Shown here one piece after another: positions 9,744 to 16,288 of a stretch of 30,401 nucleotides of DNA. Position numbers and translations under genes: made by a program. The stretch comes from CAYLXU01 sp964388055. Its GTDB lineage: Bacteria > Patescibacteriota > Minisyncoccia > UBA6257 > JACRHW01. The stretch lies in contig CAYLXU010000005.1 of NCBI GenBank assembly GCA_964388055.1, positions 1 through 30,401 on the forward strand. Reading direction: 5' to 3'. The notes under the pieces were generated by a model. That model was not told where the DNA came from. It worked only from the letters and a program-made list of their open reading frames with translations, and did no database searches. How positions within the stretch are numbered: position 1 is the stretch's first letter; every line of letters begins with the position of its first letter.

Positions 9744-10211
9744 TTACCACTTAAAGTGCGCGAAGGCTTTGTTTGCCTCAGCCATTCTGTGGGTATCATT
9801 ACGCTTCTTCATTGCGGTACCCTCTTTTTGAACAGCCAACATAAGTTCCTCAGCAAGCTTTTCTTGCATGGACTTTCCGCTTTTAGTCTGTGCCGCGCCA
9901 ATAATCCAACGCAATGCCAAACTAAATCTTCGTGTAGGACGAACTTCTCTTGGAACCTGATAGTTTGCCCCACCAACTCTTCGGGAAGCCACCTCGACGG
10001 TCGGGGCGACGTTATCGATGGCAGTCTTCAAAACCTCGGATGGGTCTTGATTCATCTTTTCCTTTACGATATCTAGAGCACCGTACATAATTTTTTCTGC
10101 CGCAGACTTCTTACCATCGTACATGAGCTTATTAATAAAACGCGTAACCTCTACGCTATCATAGACGGGGTCCGCCTCAACTTCACGGGTATATTTTCTT
10201 TTTCTTCGCAT
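9744..10211 (-). CDS. rpsG: 30S ribosomal protein S7 (uS7)
   Basis: The 155 aa product starts MRRKRKYTREVEADPVYDS and has the S7 signature GGANYQVPREVRPTRRFSLA (about 79-98). It ends KRNDTHRMAEANKAFAHFKW, the length usual for the family. S7 nucleates the 16S 3' head domain. In E. coli it represses the str operon through the rpsL-rpsG spacer; here that spacer is only 11 nt, so any feedback would have to act elsewhere, perhaps on the long rpsL leader. Confidence 0.98.
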   Translation of the reverse strand: MRRKRKYTREVEADPVYDSVEVTRFINKLMYDGKKSAAEKIMYGALDIVKEKMNQDPSEVLKTAIDNVAPTVEVASRRVGGANYQVPREVRPTRRFSLALRWIIGAAQTKSGKSMQEKLAEELMLAVQKEGTAMKKRNDTHRMAEANKAFAHFKW

Positions 10212-10222
10212 ACGTATTTAAA

Positions 10223-10639
10223 TTATTTCGATTTTGGCCTCTTTGCGCCGTACTTAGAACGCTGTTGTTTTCTGTTTTGAACACCGCTTGTGTCTAATTT
10301 ACCACGCACGATGTGATATCGTACGCCAGGAAGATCTTTAACTCTTCCGCCACGAATAAGAACAACGGAGTGTTCCTGAAGATTGTGCCCTTCTCCTGGA
10401 ATATACGCAGTAACTTCCATACCGTTTGTTAAACGAACACGGGCTATCTTACGCAATGCAGAGTTTGGTTTCTTTGGAGTGGTTGTGGTTACCTTCACAC
10501 ACACACCTCTCTTAAACGGTGAAGAACTCTCAATTGGTCTATTTTTGAGAGAATTAAAAGTAGTATCAAGCGCTGGCGCCTTTGTCTTTTTTACTGTTTG
10601 TTTTCTTTTATTCTTAATAAGTTGGTTAATTGTCGGCAT
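10223..10639 (-). CDS. rpsL: 30S ribosomal protein S12 (uS12)
   Basis: The 138 aa product begins at MPTINQLIKNKRKQ, the universal S12 start. An in-frame upstream ATG at 10678 would add 13 unrelated residues and has no ribosome site, so 10639 is preferred. The decoding-centre segments are present: TTTPKKPNSALRK with the conserved PNSA, then YIPGEGHNLQEHSVVLIRGG and KDLPGVRYHIVRG. S12 controls decoding accuracy. It is first in the str operon and sits behind a long structured leader whose 3' arm covers the bases just before the start codon. Confidence 0.98.
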   Translation of the reverse strand: MPTINQLIKNKRKQTVKKTKAPALDTTFNSLKNRPIESSSPFKRGVCVKVTTTTPKKPNSALRKIARVRLTNGMEVTAYIPGEGHNLQEHSVVLIRGGRVKDLPGVRYHIVRGKLDTSGVQNRKQQRSKYGAKRPKSK

Positions 10640-10640
10640 A

Positions 10641-10795
10641 CCCCGTAGTGAAACGTAGACTTTTGCATAAGCAAACATGAGAGTCGACGTAATTTAATTT
10701 TCAGTTTAAATAAATTTTTTGTTTCTTAAATTACCCCTAGCAAAGAAAAATCACATAGTCGACTTTTCACTACCGGGCATAGCACTAAATTTCAG
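10641..10795 (-). promoter_or_regulatory. Structured leader of the str operon
   Basis: A leader of about 155 nt follows the promoter at 10802-10830. Arms at 10758-10777 and 10641-10660 are complementary at 17 of 20 positions and would close a stem that reaches to the base before the rpsL ATG. Inside lies a perfect 9-bp stem GTAATTTAA/TTAAATTAC (10689-10697, 10726-10734). The self-complementary word GTCGAC occurs in the outer arm (10758-10763) and again at 10683-10688, allowing an alternative pairing. This suits a ribosomal-protein or attenuation switch (inference). Confidence 0.6.
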
Positions 10796-10801
10796 GATTT
10801 A

Positions 10802-10830
10802 AATGTAACAGAATTCACCTAATACGTCAA
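10802..10830 (-). promoter_or_regulatory. str operon promoter
   Basis: Minus strand -35 TTGACG (10830-10825), 17-nt spacer, -10 TACATT (10807-10802). It is well placed for an rpsL-rpsG-fusA transcript starting near 10795. Confidence 0.6.
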
Positions 10831-10891
10831 CACTTTTGCGAAAAAGACCTACCATTATCACCTTTCTTCAAGATGAAGTCACAGAAATATA

Positions 10892-10921
10892 TTGACATAT
10901 ACACATATTTTGTGTTATAAT
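10892..10921 (+). promoter_or_regulatory. Consensus promoter for the orphan gene at 10953
   Basis: TTGACA (10892-10897), 18-nt spacer, TATAAT (10916-10921), both hexamers perfect. The start would fall near 10928, followed by AGGAGG at 10939-10944, eight nt before GTG 10953. Confidence 0.85.
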
Positions 10922-10952
10922 TAAACCAGATAGTTGAAAGGAGGTGTCTATA

Positions 10953-11582
10953 GTGACACCGAGAGGATTAGAAGAAACGGTGAGACTGGTATACCTCCAG
11001 TTCTCATTTAACAACGAATCTCTCATCCCGATGTCTTTGCGGACACTTCCAGACGAGACGTTCAGGCAACATGTTGAGAGAAAGACTAGAGGTGTCTCTG
11101 GAAACGGAGAGCAGCTTTTGGCTCCTGTTGAGAATAATCTGGGAATCGAAGAAGCTGCCAAAGAGATGCTGTCCCATCCGGAATATACACTCGTGGATGT
11201 ACAGCACCAGATAAGGCTTGGAGGGGTAAAGGGTGTATATCACATGCTTCGATTCGTTTTTGCGCGAAACAAGCATGCACTTCCCAATCCCAACATCAAC
11301 CTTGAAGAGGCAAAAAATATCCTCCGTCGCATCTGTCGTGAAGCAATGTGGCGAGTTCGCATCTTCATGAATCCTTATGCAAAAGAAGGAATGGTGGGTG
11401 AAGAATTCATGTTGAGCATAAACCTTGAAGCACGCAACCCCCTCTTCGACGGAAAAACCGGAGAACATCTCATGGTGTGGAAAAAGGATGAAAATGGCGA
11501 ACGCATTGCTGGCTCCAAGGCCCCCCTGCACCCCACCCAAGTTCTTCACATTGGAGATACCATCTACCTTTCCGCAATATAG
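10953..11582 (+). CDS. Hypothetical protein, 209 aa, strongly expressed orphan
   Basis: I do not recognise the family. GTG 10953 is chosen because AGGAGG sits exactly 8 nt before it; an in-frame GTG at 10944 overlaps that site. The protein is soluble with no signal or membrane segment. The middle contains HQIRLGGVKGVYHMLRFVFA and a basic helical stretch around RRICREAMWRVRIFM. The C-terminal quarter looks like beta structure (GEEFMLSINLEARNPLFDG, then HPTQVLHIGDTIYLSAI). A perfect promoter, a perfect ribosome site and a strong terminator make it a well-expressed single gene, divergent from the str operon. Confidence 0.8.
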   Translation: MTPRGLEETVRLVYLQFSFNNESLIPMSLRTLPDETFRQHVERKTRGVSGNGEQLLAPVENNLGIEEAAKEMLSHPEYTLVDVQHQIRLGGVKGVYHMLRFVFARNKHALPNPNINLEEAKNILRRICREAMWRVRIFMNPYAKEGMVGEEFMLSINLEARNPLFDGKTGEHLMVWKKDENGERIAGSKAPLHPTQVLHIGDTIYLSAI

Positions 11583-11584
11583 AG

Positions 11585-11610
11585 AAGACCACACAGTTGG
11601 TCTTTTTTTT
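11585..11610 (+). terminator. Intrinsic terminator after the 10953 gene
   Basis: Seven-bp stem AAGACCA/TGGTCTT (11585-11591, 11598-11604) with a 6-nt loop and eight T. It overlaps the stop of the convergent M50 gene by two bases. Confidence 0.9.
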
Positions 11611-12226
11611 ATCCACGAAATATAAAGAATGAAACCAGGGTGTTTACAATCGGATACAACGTTCCAAATCCAAAAAAGATAAAGAGTAAAAGCAGAATGG
11701 GACCATATTGTTCAAGAAAAACCTGAATCTCAAAAAACTTGTGTGGCAAAAAGGCAAAGAGGACCTTAGACCCATCAAGTGGTGGTATAGGAACAAGATT
11801 AAACACGGCAAGAAAAATATTGATGGTAATGACCCAATTAAAAAGAGATAGGGTCATCGGATTTAAAATACTCAGGGCATCGAATCCACGCAACGCAAAG
11901 GCAAACAATCCTGCAAACAGAATGTTCGAAAGTGGTCCGGCGGCTCCAATCATCCCTGCACCCAATTTTGAATTTTTTAGATTATAAGGATTATACGGCA
12001 CCGGTCTTGCCCACCCTATAATCGGAAGGCCTGAGAAATAAAGGAGAAGCGGAAGTAAGATTGACCCAAATGGATCAAGATGAGACACAGGATTTAATGT
12101 AAGGCGCCCCGCTCTTCGTGCAGTATCATCCCCCAACGCCTCCGCTACATATCCGTGCGAAATTTCGTGGATAATTACCGCAAACATAAAAATAGCGAGC
12201 TGAACAATAACTATTGTAAAATCCAT
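11609..12226 (-). CDS. M50 (site-2 protease-like) intramembrane metalloprotease
   Basis: The 205 aa polytopic protein has zinc motif HEISH at 20-24 in the first membrane helix. The third ligand motif NLVPIPPLDG lies at 143-152. GAAGPLSNILFAG (95-107) marks the middle helix of this family. This is the short form without a PDZ domain, similar to the uncharacterised bacterial M50B/YwhC-like group, rather than RseP. It probably cleaves membrane-embedded substrates, but none can be named. The start has no ribosome site: TATAATATG runs straight into the ATG. Confidence 0.9.
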   Translation of the reverse strand: MDFTIVIVQLAIFMFAVIIHEISHGYVAEALGDDTARRAGRLTLNPVSHLDPFGSILLPLLLYFSGLPIIGWARPVPYNPYNLKNSKLGAGMIGAAGPLSNILFAGLFAFALRGFDALSILNPMTLSLFNWVITINIFLAVFNLVPIPPLDGSKVLFAFLPHKFFEIQVFLEQYGPILLLLFIFFGFGTLYPIVNTLVSFFIFRG

Positions 12227-12264
12227 ATTATAATGTTATAACTGTTCTACTTGTTATATTTGTT

Positions 12265-12340
12265 CTAGGTGTTTTGTCTCTGCGTTGTATGTTTTCATCA
12301 TTTTAGCAATTAAAACATATAGAGCAATTACGACACCTAG
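12265..12340 (+). promoter_or_regulatory. Nested stem in the rpmB leader
   Basis: Outer 8-bp stem CTAGGTGT/ACACCTAG (12265-12272, 12333-12340) encloses an inner 7-bp stem ATGTTTT/AAAACAT (12289-12295, 12312-12318). It lies 25 nt before the rpmB start. A leader regulatory structure is plausible; no U-tract follows. Confidence 0.45.
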
Positions 12341-12365
12341 GATAATTAGAGTAATTAGAACATCT

Positions 12366-12557
12366 ATGAAACAGTGCTATTTTTGCGAAAAAAGCGCAAT
12401 CAAGTCAACAACACGAGTTCTCCTTCGTGGTAATTATAACCCAACGAGCAGCTCAAAGAAACAGCCAAACTTGCAGTGGCTTAAAAACCCTTTGGGAGAG
12501 GGCCGCGTGAAGGCGTGCGTAAAGTGCATTAAGACGATCACCAAAAAGGGTAAGTAA
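12366..12557 (+). CDS. rpmB: 50S ribosomal protein L28 (bL28), zinc-ribbon form
   Basis: The 63 aa product starts MKQCYFCEKSAIKS. An in-frame extension to 12285 is hydrophobic and overlaps the leader stem, so ATG 12366 is preferred. L28 hallmarks are KKQPNLQWLK and RVKACVKCIKTITKKGK. Four cysteines (4, 7, 51, 54) form the two CxxC pairs of the zinc-binding form of L28. It sits in the large subunit near the E site region. It is monocistronic: its own leader precedes it and a terminator follows before tRNA-Pro. Confidence 0.9.
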   Translation: MKQCYFCEKSAIKSTTRVLLRGNYNPTSSSKKQPNLQWLKNPLGEGRVKACVKCIKTITKKGK

Positions 12558-12581
12558 TATTGCGCGAGTCAACTCTCTCTG

Positions 12582-12617
12582 ATAAGCTTGTTTTTACAGG
12601 CTTATTTTTATTTTTTT
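12582..12617 (+). terminator. Intrinsic terminator after rpmB
   Basis: Ten-bp stem ATAAGCTTGT/ACAGGCTTAT with one G-U pair (12582-12591, 12596-12605), four-base loop, then a T-rich tract. Confidence 0.85.
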
Positions 12618-12633
12618 GGTGCTGATGCATTAT

Positions 12634-12704
12634 CGGGCCATCGGATAGTGGTAGTCCGTACCCTTGGGGTGGGTATAGCAGCGGTTCGATTCCGCTTGGC
12701 CCGA
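12634..12704 (+). tRNA. tRNA-Pro (anticodon GGG)
   Basis: A full cloverleaf can be drawn. Acceptor CGGGCCA/TGGCCCG. D arm GGAT/GTCC with a GG-containing loop. Anticodon stem TACCC/GGGTA with loop TTGGGGT, so bases 34-36 are GGG. T arm AGCGG/CCGCT with loop TTCGATT. Discriminator A is at 12704. The 3' CCA is not encoded and must be added after transcription. It reads CCC/CCU proline codons. Confidence 0.93.
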
Positions 12705-12733
12705 CTAACATGATTTTAAGAATCGTAAAAAAT

Positions 12734-12758
12734 ACACCCTCTTTTCGGGTGTGTTTTT
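12734..12758 (+). terminator. Bidirectional terminator between tRNA-Pro and the 12761 gene
   Basis: Stem ACACCC/GGGTGT (12734-12739, 12747-12752) followed by GTTTTTT on the plus strand and preceded by an A-run that gives T's on the minus strand. It can serve both converging units. Confidence 0.85.
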
Positions 12759-12760
12759 TA

Positions 12761-13000
12761 CTATGTGGCAATGATCGCGATGTAATCACCTTCGTTAGCG
12801 TTGGTCTTTTTAAATTTATACCCATTTTCCTTTAACCATTCAGCAAACGGGTTTCCATTGTCGGCAATCACTGCGATACTGTCCTGATAATGAGTGCTTA
12901 TTTCCTGCTCAACACAGTACTGAAGCACATCACGAGGCATGTCCGTAGCACACACGAGAGTAATTTTCTCAAAAACGGGTCTCTTACTGCCCTTAGCCAT
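12761..13000 (-). CDS. Hypothetical protein, 79 aa, coupled to upstream orphan
   Basis: Unrecognised. ATG 13000 is chosen because AAAGGAGG lies 8 nt upstream, inside the end of the preceding gene; the GTG at 13009 overlaps that site. The protein starts MAKGSKRPVFEKITLV and seems alpha/beta: VCATDMPRDVLQYCVEQEI, then IAVIADNGNPFAEWLKENGY, ending DYIAIIAT. Two internal Cys are not in a metal-binding pattern. It overlaps the upstream gene by 8 nt, which implies translational coupling and a shared role. Confidence 0.75.
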   Translation of the reverse strand: MAKGSKRPVFEKITLVCATDMPRDVLQYCVEQEISTHYQDSIAVIADNGNPFAEWLKENGYKFKKTNANEGDYIAIIAT

Positions 13001-13349
13001 CTTTTTCACCTCCTTTATCTAAGAAATGTCCTTCCCCATATTCAGACTTTCCAAGAGCAATACCCAAAGAAATGAGGTTCGCGCGGTAACAAATTAACTC
13101 TGTTGCGAGTTCACGACACACTCGCCGTATACGTTCTCCAAGCTCCACACCATCCCGACTACCATAAAGCTTTGCGCGTGCAATGATAATTTCCGCATAA
13201 CGATCCATACCCACGAGTTCCCCAATTGCGTAGTCCTGAGCATCAAATTCAAGGTTTCCCAGAGAATCAACACTCTTGTCTCCATACTTCTCAGCCGCCT
13301 TATTTTTTTCTCGCTCAAGACGACAGATGTATTCTTCGCTAAAATCCAT
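12993..13349 (-). CDS. Hypothetical helical protein, 118 aa
   Basis: Unrecognised. ATG 13349 has AAGGAG 8 nt upstream. The product is charged and predicted mostly helical: an N-terminal helix rich in Arg/Lys/Glu (LEREKNKAAEKYGDKS), then LEFDAQDYAIGELVGMDRYAE, then GVELGERIRRVCRELATELI. There is no membrane segment. It is first in a two-gene unit with the 79 aa protein and ends in the ribosome site of that gene. Size and arrangement resemble small phage or mobile-element gene pairs, but nothing else supports that origin. Confidence 0.75.
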   Translation of the reverse strand: MDFSEEYICRLEREKNKAAEKYGDKSVDSLGNLEFDAQDYAIGELVGMDRYAEIIIARAKLYGSRDGVELGERIRRVCRELATELICYRANLISLGIALGKSEYGEGHFLDKGGEKDG

Positions 13350-13447
13350 TCGCCGTACTCCTTATCTAAAAGAACTTTCAAAAAAATAACATACCCAACA
13401 AGCCCTGTCTACAAACCCCCATAGGTTGATATGCTAAAATAGTGCAT

Positions 13448-13975
13448 ATGCATATTATTGTTGCCTCAAAAAATCCGGTAAAAATGAATGCCGCACTCAA
13501 CGGTTTTCAAAAAATGTTTCCCGAACAATCTTTTACTATAGAGGGGGTCTCTGTTCCCTCTGGGGTTTCAGAACAACCAGGAAGCGATGAAGAAACCTTC
13601 CGAGGGGCCTTCACACGCGTCAAAAACGCAAAAGAACAATTCCCCCACGGCGACTTTTGGGTTGGAATGGAAGGAGGTGTTGATGAACACGATGGAAACA
13701 TGGGCACATTCGCGTGGATCGTCGTACATTCAAAAGAAGGACGTTGGGGAAAAGGGAAAACAGGAATGTTCTTTCTTCCTCATCCTGTCGCAGCTCTTGT
13801 AAAACAGGGGCACGAACTCGGAACTGCGGATGACATTGTGTTCGGGGATTCAAACTCAAAACAAAAAAATGGGGCAATAGGACTTCTCACCGACAACCTT
13901 CTCGACCGCGCAGAACATTATACTTCTGCAACCATCTACGCCCTCATCCCCTTTAAAAAACCTCATCTTTATTGA
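13448..13975 (+). CDS. yjjX: YjjX-type inosine/xanthosine triphosphatase (DUF84)
   Basis: The 175 aa product starts MHIIVASKNPVKMNAALNGF (from ATG 13448; GTG 13442 is equally in frame). ASKNPVK, VPSGVSEQPGSDEET and WVGMEGGV are the family's nucleotide- and metal-binding segments. Members hydrolyse ITP/XTP and so clear non-canonical purines from the pool. Length matches the family (about 170-180 aa). A -10-like TATGCT or TAAAAT lies within 20 nt of the start and there is no ribosome site, so the mRNA may be nearly leaderless (inference). Confidence 0.9.
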   Translation: MHIIVASKNPVKMNAALNGFQKMFPEQSFTIEGVSVPSGVSEQPGSDEETFRGAFTRVKNAKEQFPHGDFWVGMEGGVDEHDGNMGTFAWIVVHSKEGRWGKGKTGMFFLPHPVAALVKQGHELGTADDIVFGDSNSKQKNGAIGLLTDNLLDRAEHYTSATIYALIPFKKPHLY

Positions 13976-13980
13976 ACAAA

Positions 13981-14008
13981 AAAGACAAGGACAAAATCCT
14001 TGTCTTTT
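13981..14008 (+). terminator. Intrinsic terminator after yjjX
   Basis: Eleven-bp perfect stem AAAGACAAGGA/TCCTTGTCTTT (13981-13991, 13997-14007), 5-nt loop, ending in T's. Confidence 0.85.
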
Positions 14009-14281
14009 GTAGTACCCCGCTTTTTCTTTCCGGCTGAAGCCAGGTGGGAACCCGCAACATGCAACCCACAGGTTACAGTTATATGAGGCATCCCGAAAGG
14101 ATTTATTTGATCCGAAAAAAACGGGGCCTTGTTATCATAATACCACTTTTTTACCATCAGCAAAAACTTTATACTGTTGATAAGTGGTAACAATAAATTA
14201 TTGTCTAAAATTTAAAGAATAAAATGCAAAAATCAAAATCATTTTGGATTTTACATTTTAAGATTTGCATTTTAAATTCAC
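14009..14281. other. yjjX-ddl intergenic region: structured element plus A/T repeat
   Basis: No convincing gene. Part one (about 14033-14128) can be closed by CCCCG/CGGGG. Inside are GGCTGAAGCC, GTGGG/CCCAC and ATCCCGAAAGGAT small stems. Part two (about 14143-14192) is a nested stem, TACCACTT/AAGTGGTA around ATCAGCA/TGTTGAT. A 15-bp odd palindrome ACAATAAATTATTGT follows near 14192-14206. Part three, just before ddl, is the A/T-rich TAAAATGCAAA/TTTGCATTTTA inverted repeat. Confidence 0.45.
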
Positions 14282-15292
14282 ATGGCTACGCACAAAATTC
14301 GTATTGGAGTACTAATGGGTGGGATTTCGAACGAACGTGAAGTCTCATTGAAATCTGGAGAACAGGTGTACGCGCACCTTCCTCGTGATTATTACAATGT
14401 CCACGCAATAGAAATTACAAAAGAAGGAAAGTGGATATTGAACGGAAAAAAGATACTCCGCCTGTTCCCAGAAAATGATCTTAAAAAACATATTGATGTG
14501 ACGTTTAATGCCCTTCACGGCACCTTTGGAGAAGACGGTAAGGCACAAGCAATACTTGAAACGCTCGAAATTCCTTATACCGGCTCAGGTATTCTTGCAA
14601 GCGCTCTTGGTATGAATAAAAAGGCAACACTTGAACTTGCAAAAACGAGCGCCATTCTTACCCCAAAAACCATCTCGATTCACAACACATCGTCCCAAAA
14701 ACAAATTACATCCCAAATTGAAACAACAATAGGATTCCCATGCGTAATAAAACCAAATGCGTCCGGATCAAGTGTTGGAGTAAGTATTGTACGCACATCA
14801 TCGGAGCTTTGGAAAGCGCTCCAAAAGGCAAAAAGAGAAGATTCCCATATCCTTGCCCAAGAATACATTGAAGGACGCGAACTTACCTGCCCGATACTAG
14901 GAAACGCAAAGGATCTCAACCCCGTTTCGCTTCCTCCGATTGAAATAAAAACAGAATCAACCTTCTTTGACTACAAAGCAAAATATTTCTCAAAAAAGAC
15001 ACAAGAGCTCTGTCCTGCCCCCATTCCATCTTCTCTCGAAAAAAAAATACGCAACGCAAGCCAAAAAATACATCTCCTTTTAGGGTGTGACGGTCTCACT
15101 CGTTCCGATTTCATTTATTCTCCAGAACGAAACAAACTTTATTTTCTTGAAATAAACACTCTCCCCGGCCTTACTGAAGCAAGTCTTTGTCCAAAAGCTG
15201 CGAAAGCTGCCGGAACACCATTTCCGGAACTTCTCCATTCGTTAATACAGCTAGCTCTTCGAAAACAGGGCTTGTTTAAAAACCTTCTTTAA
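14282..15292 (+). CDS. ddl: D-alanine--D-alanine ligase
   Basis: The 336 aa ATP-grasp ligase joins two D-Ala for peptidoglycan precursors in the cytoplasm. The N-terminal motif GGISNEREVSL spans 13-23. NALHGTFGEDG (76-86) and the D-Ala site region PYTGSG follow. The ATP-grasp segment IKPNASGSSVGVS lies near 155-167 and EINTLPGLTE near the end. Length is normal (300-370). Start ATG 14282 lacks a ribosome site and directly follows an A/T-rich hairpin. The gene stands alone between two terminators rather than in a mur cluster. Confidence 0.96.
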   Translation: MATHKIRIGVLMGGISNEREVSLKSGEQVYAHLPRDYYNVHAIEITKEGKWILNGKKILRLFPENDLKKHIDVTFNALHGTFGEDGKAQAILETLEIPYTGSGILASALGMNKKATLELAKTSAILTPKTISIHNTSSQKQITSQIETTIGFPCVIKPNASGSSVGVSIVRTSSELWKALQKAKREDSHILAQEYIEGRELTCPILGNAKDLNPVSLPPIEIKTESTFFDYKAKYFSKKTQELCPAPIPSSLEKKIRNASQKIHLLLGCDGLTRSDFIYSPERNKLYFLEINTLPGLTEASLCPKAAKAAGTPFPELLHSLIQLALRKQGLFKNLL

Positions 15293-15301
15293 AAAGAAAA
15301 T

Positions 15302-15327
15302 GCCCCGAGAACATTGGGGCGTTTTTT
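15302..15327 (+). terminator. Intrinsic terminator after ddl
   Basis: Stem GCCCC/GGGGC (15302-15306, 15316-15320), 9-nt loop, then GTTTTTT. It abuts the stop of the convergent 15327 gene. Confidence 0.88.
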
Positions 15328-15596
15328 CAGTTAACCATATGAGGCTCAAAAATCTTAACTTGGCTTGTTGGAACACGGTTAATCCTTGCAAGAACATGCT
15401 GCGCGCTACTCGGAGAAAGTTTCCTCACAAACGCAGTAAGCAGACCAGATCCGTCTTTCTCTGTCTCAAAAGATGCTCCTGGCGCAACCCGGTCGGGCTG
15501 AGCAAGAACCAAAACCCGAACACCCCTGCCTATGGGTGAGAAATCTGCATGTCCCAAACCTCTATAAAAAAATTCAGAAGACCTGTAAGCAATCAT
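15327..15596 (-). CDS. Hypothetical protein, 89 aa
   Basis: Unrecognised. ATG 15596 has AGGAGG 6 nt upstream, and a possible promoter (TTGTCA, 17 nt, TAAAAC at 15631-15659) lies in the gap after ndk. The sequence MIAYRSSEFFYRGLGHADFS suggests a small soluble fold. The middle is Gly/Pro-rich and the C-terminal part basic (TAFVRKLSPSSAQHVLARIN). No Cys, no membrane segment. It ends against the ddl terminator. The good ribosome site is the main reason to believe it is real. Confidence 0.6.
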   Translation of the reverse strand: MIAYRSSEFFYRGLGHADFSPIGRGVRVLVLAQPDRVAPGASFETEKDGSGLLTAFVRKLSPSSAQHVLARINRVPTSQVKIFEPHMVN

Positions 15597-15630
15597 TCGT
15601 TGCCTCCTCTATTGTGTCGGTGCTGATAAT

Positions 15631-15659
15631 GTTTTACTACAATACTCACTATTTGACAA
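15631..15659 (-). promoter_or_regulatory. Possible promoter for the 15327 gene
   Basis: Minus strand TTGTCA (15659-15654), 17-nt spacer, TAAAAC (15636-15631), about 35 nt before the ATG. The -10 is imperfect. Confidence 0.35.
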
Positions 15660-15661
15660 GA

Positions 15662-16258
15662 CTAGAACATGATCTCCTCCTCCGCACGTGTATAGGCATG
15701 AATTTCTTTTGGAGAAAACCACAATTTAATCTCTGCCTCAGCCTCTGCAATATTTCCTGAAGCATGCACAATGTTTCGCACTCCCCTTTTTTGCGCGTTT
15801 GCGAGCACGGGAGAATCCACAGAATAGTCTCCACGAATAGTTCCCATATCAGCAGTAGAAGGAAGCGTACCTCCGGTAATTTTGCGCACCATTTCCACTG
15901 CATGAATTCCCTGCACCACCATCTTCACCACAGGACCAGATGCCATAAAATCAACAATCCATCCATGCACCATTTTTCCTATCTTCACCGCATCGGCTGT
16001 CCCCATCTCCTTCACTGGATCCAATCCATACTTTTCATACGTTGAAAGCGTCTTTTCTCCCATCGCACGAAGATTTGCCTCCGAGGATGAATAGTGTCGA
16101 GCAAGGTCCTTTTTTGATGCTTGAAACATCTGCATTGCAACAATTTTTAATCCACGCTGCTCAATACGACGAACAATTTCACCAACCAAACCTCTCTTAA
16201 CCCCATCAGGTTTTACAATAACGAGTGTCCGCTCTTCTTTTAATAATAGTTTTGCCAT
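15662..16258 (-). CDS. ndk: Nucleoside diphosphate kinase, enlarged form
   Basis: The 198 aa kinase exchanges the terminal phosphate between NTPs and NDPs. TLVIVKPDGVKRGLVGEI (11-28) is the family start, GTIRGDYS (139-146) the nucleotide loop, and NIVHAS (162-167) holds the phosphorylated His165. Standard Ndk is about 140 aa. Extra residues lie around 56-105, before FMASGPVV, and another short insertion before the active-site His. The usual NIIHGSD reads NIVHASG here. It is probably co-directional with aspS, 30 nt downstream. Confidence 0.95.
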   Translation of the reverse strand: MAKLLLKEERTLVIVKPDGVKRGLVGEIVRRIEQRGLKIVAMQMFQASKKDLARHYSSSEANLRAMGEKTLSTYEKYGLDPVKEMGTADAVKIGKMVHGWIVDFMASGPVVKMVVQGIHAVEMVRKITGGTLPSTADMGTIRGDYSVDSPVLANAQKRGVRNIVHASGNIAEAEAEIKLWFSPKEIHAYTRAEEEIMF

Positions 16259-16288
16259 AAAAATTTTTGTGATTATCTGTATCTTATA

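Noticed and set aside
13969..14193. 74-residue minus-strand frame between yjjX and ddl
   Set aside because: It needs a TTG start without a ribosome site and reads across the yjjX terminator hairpin.
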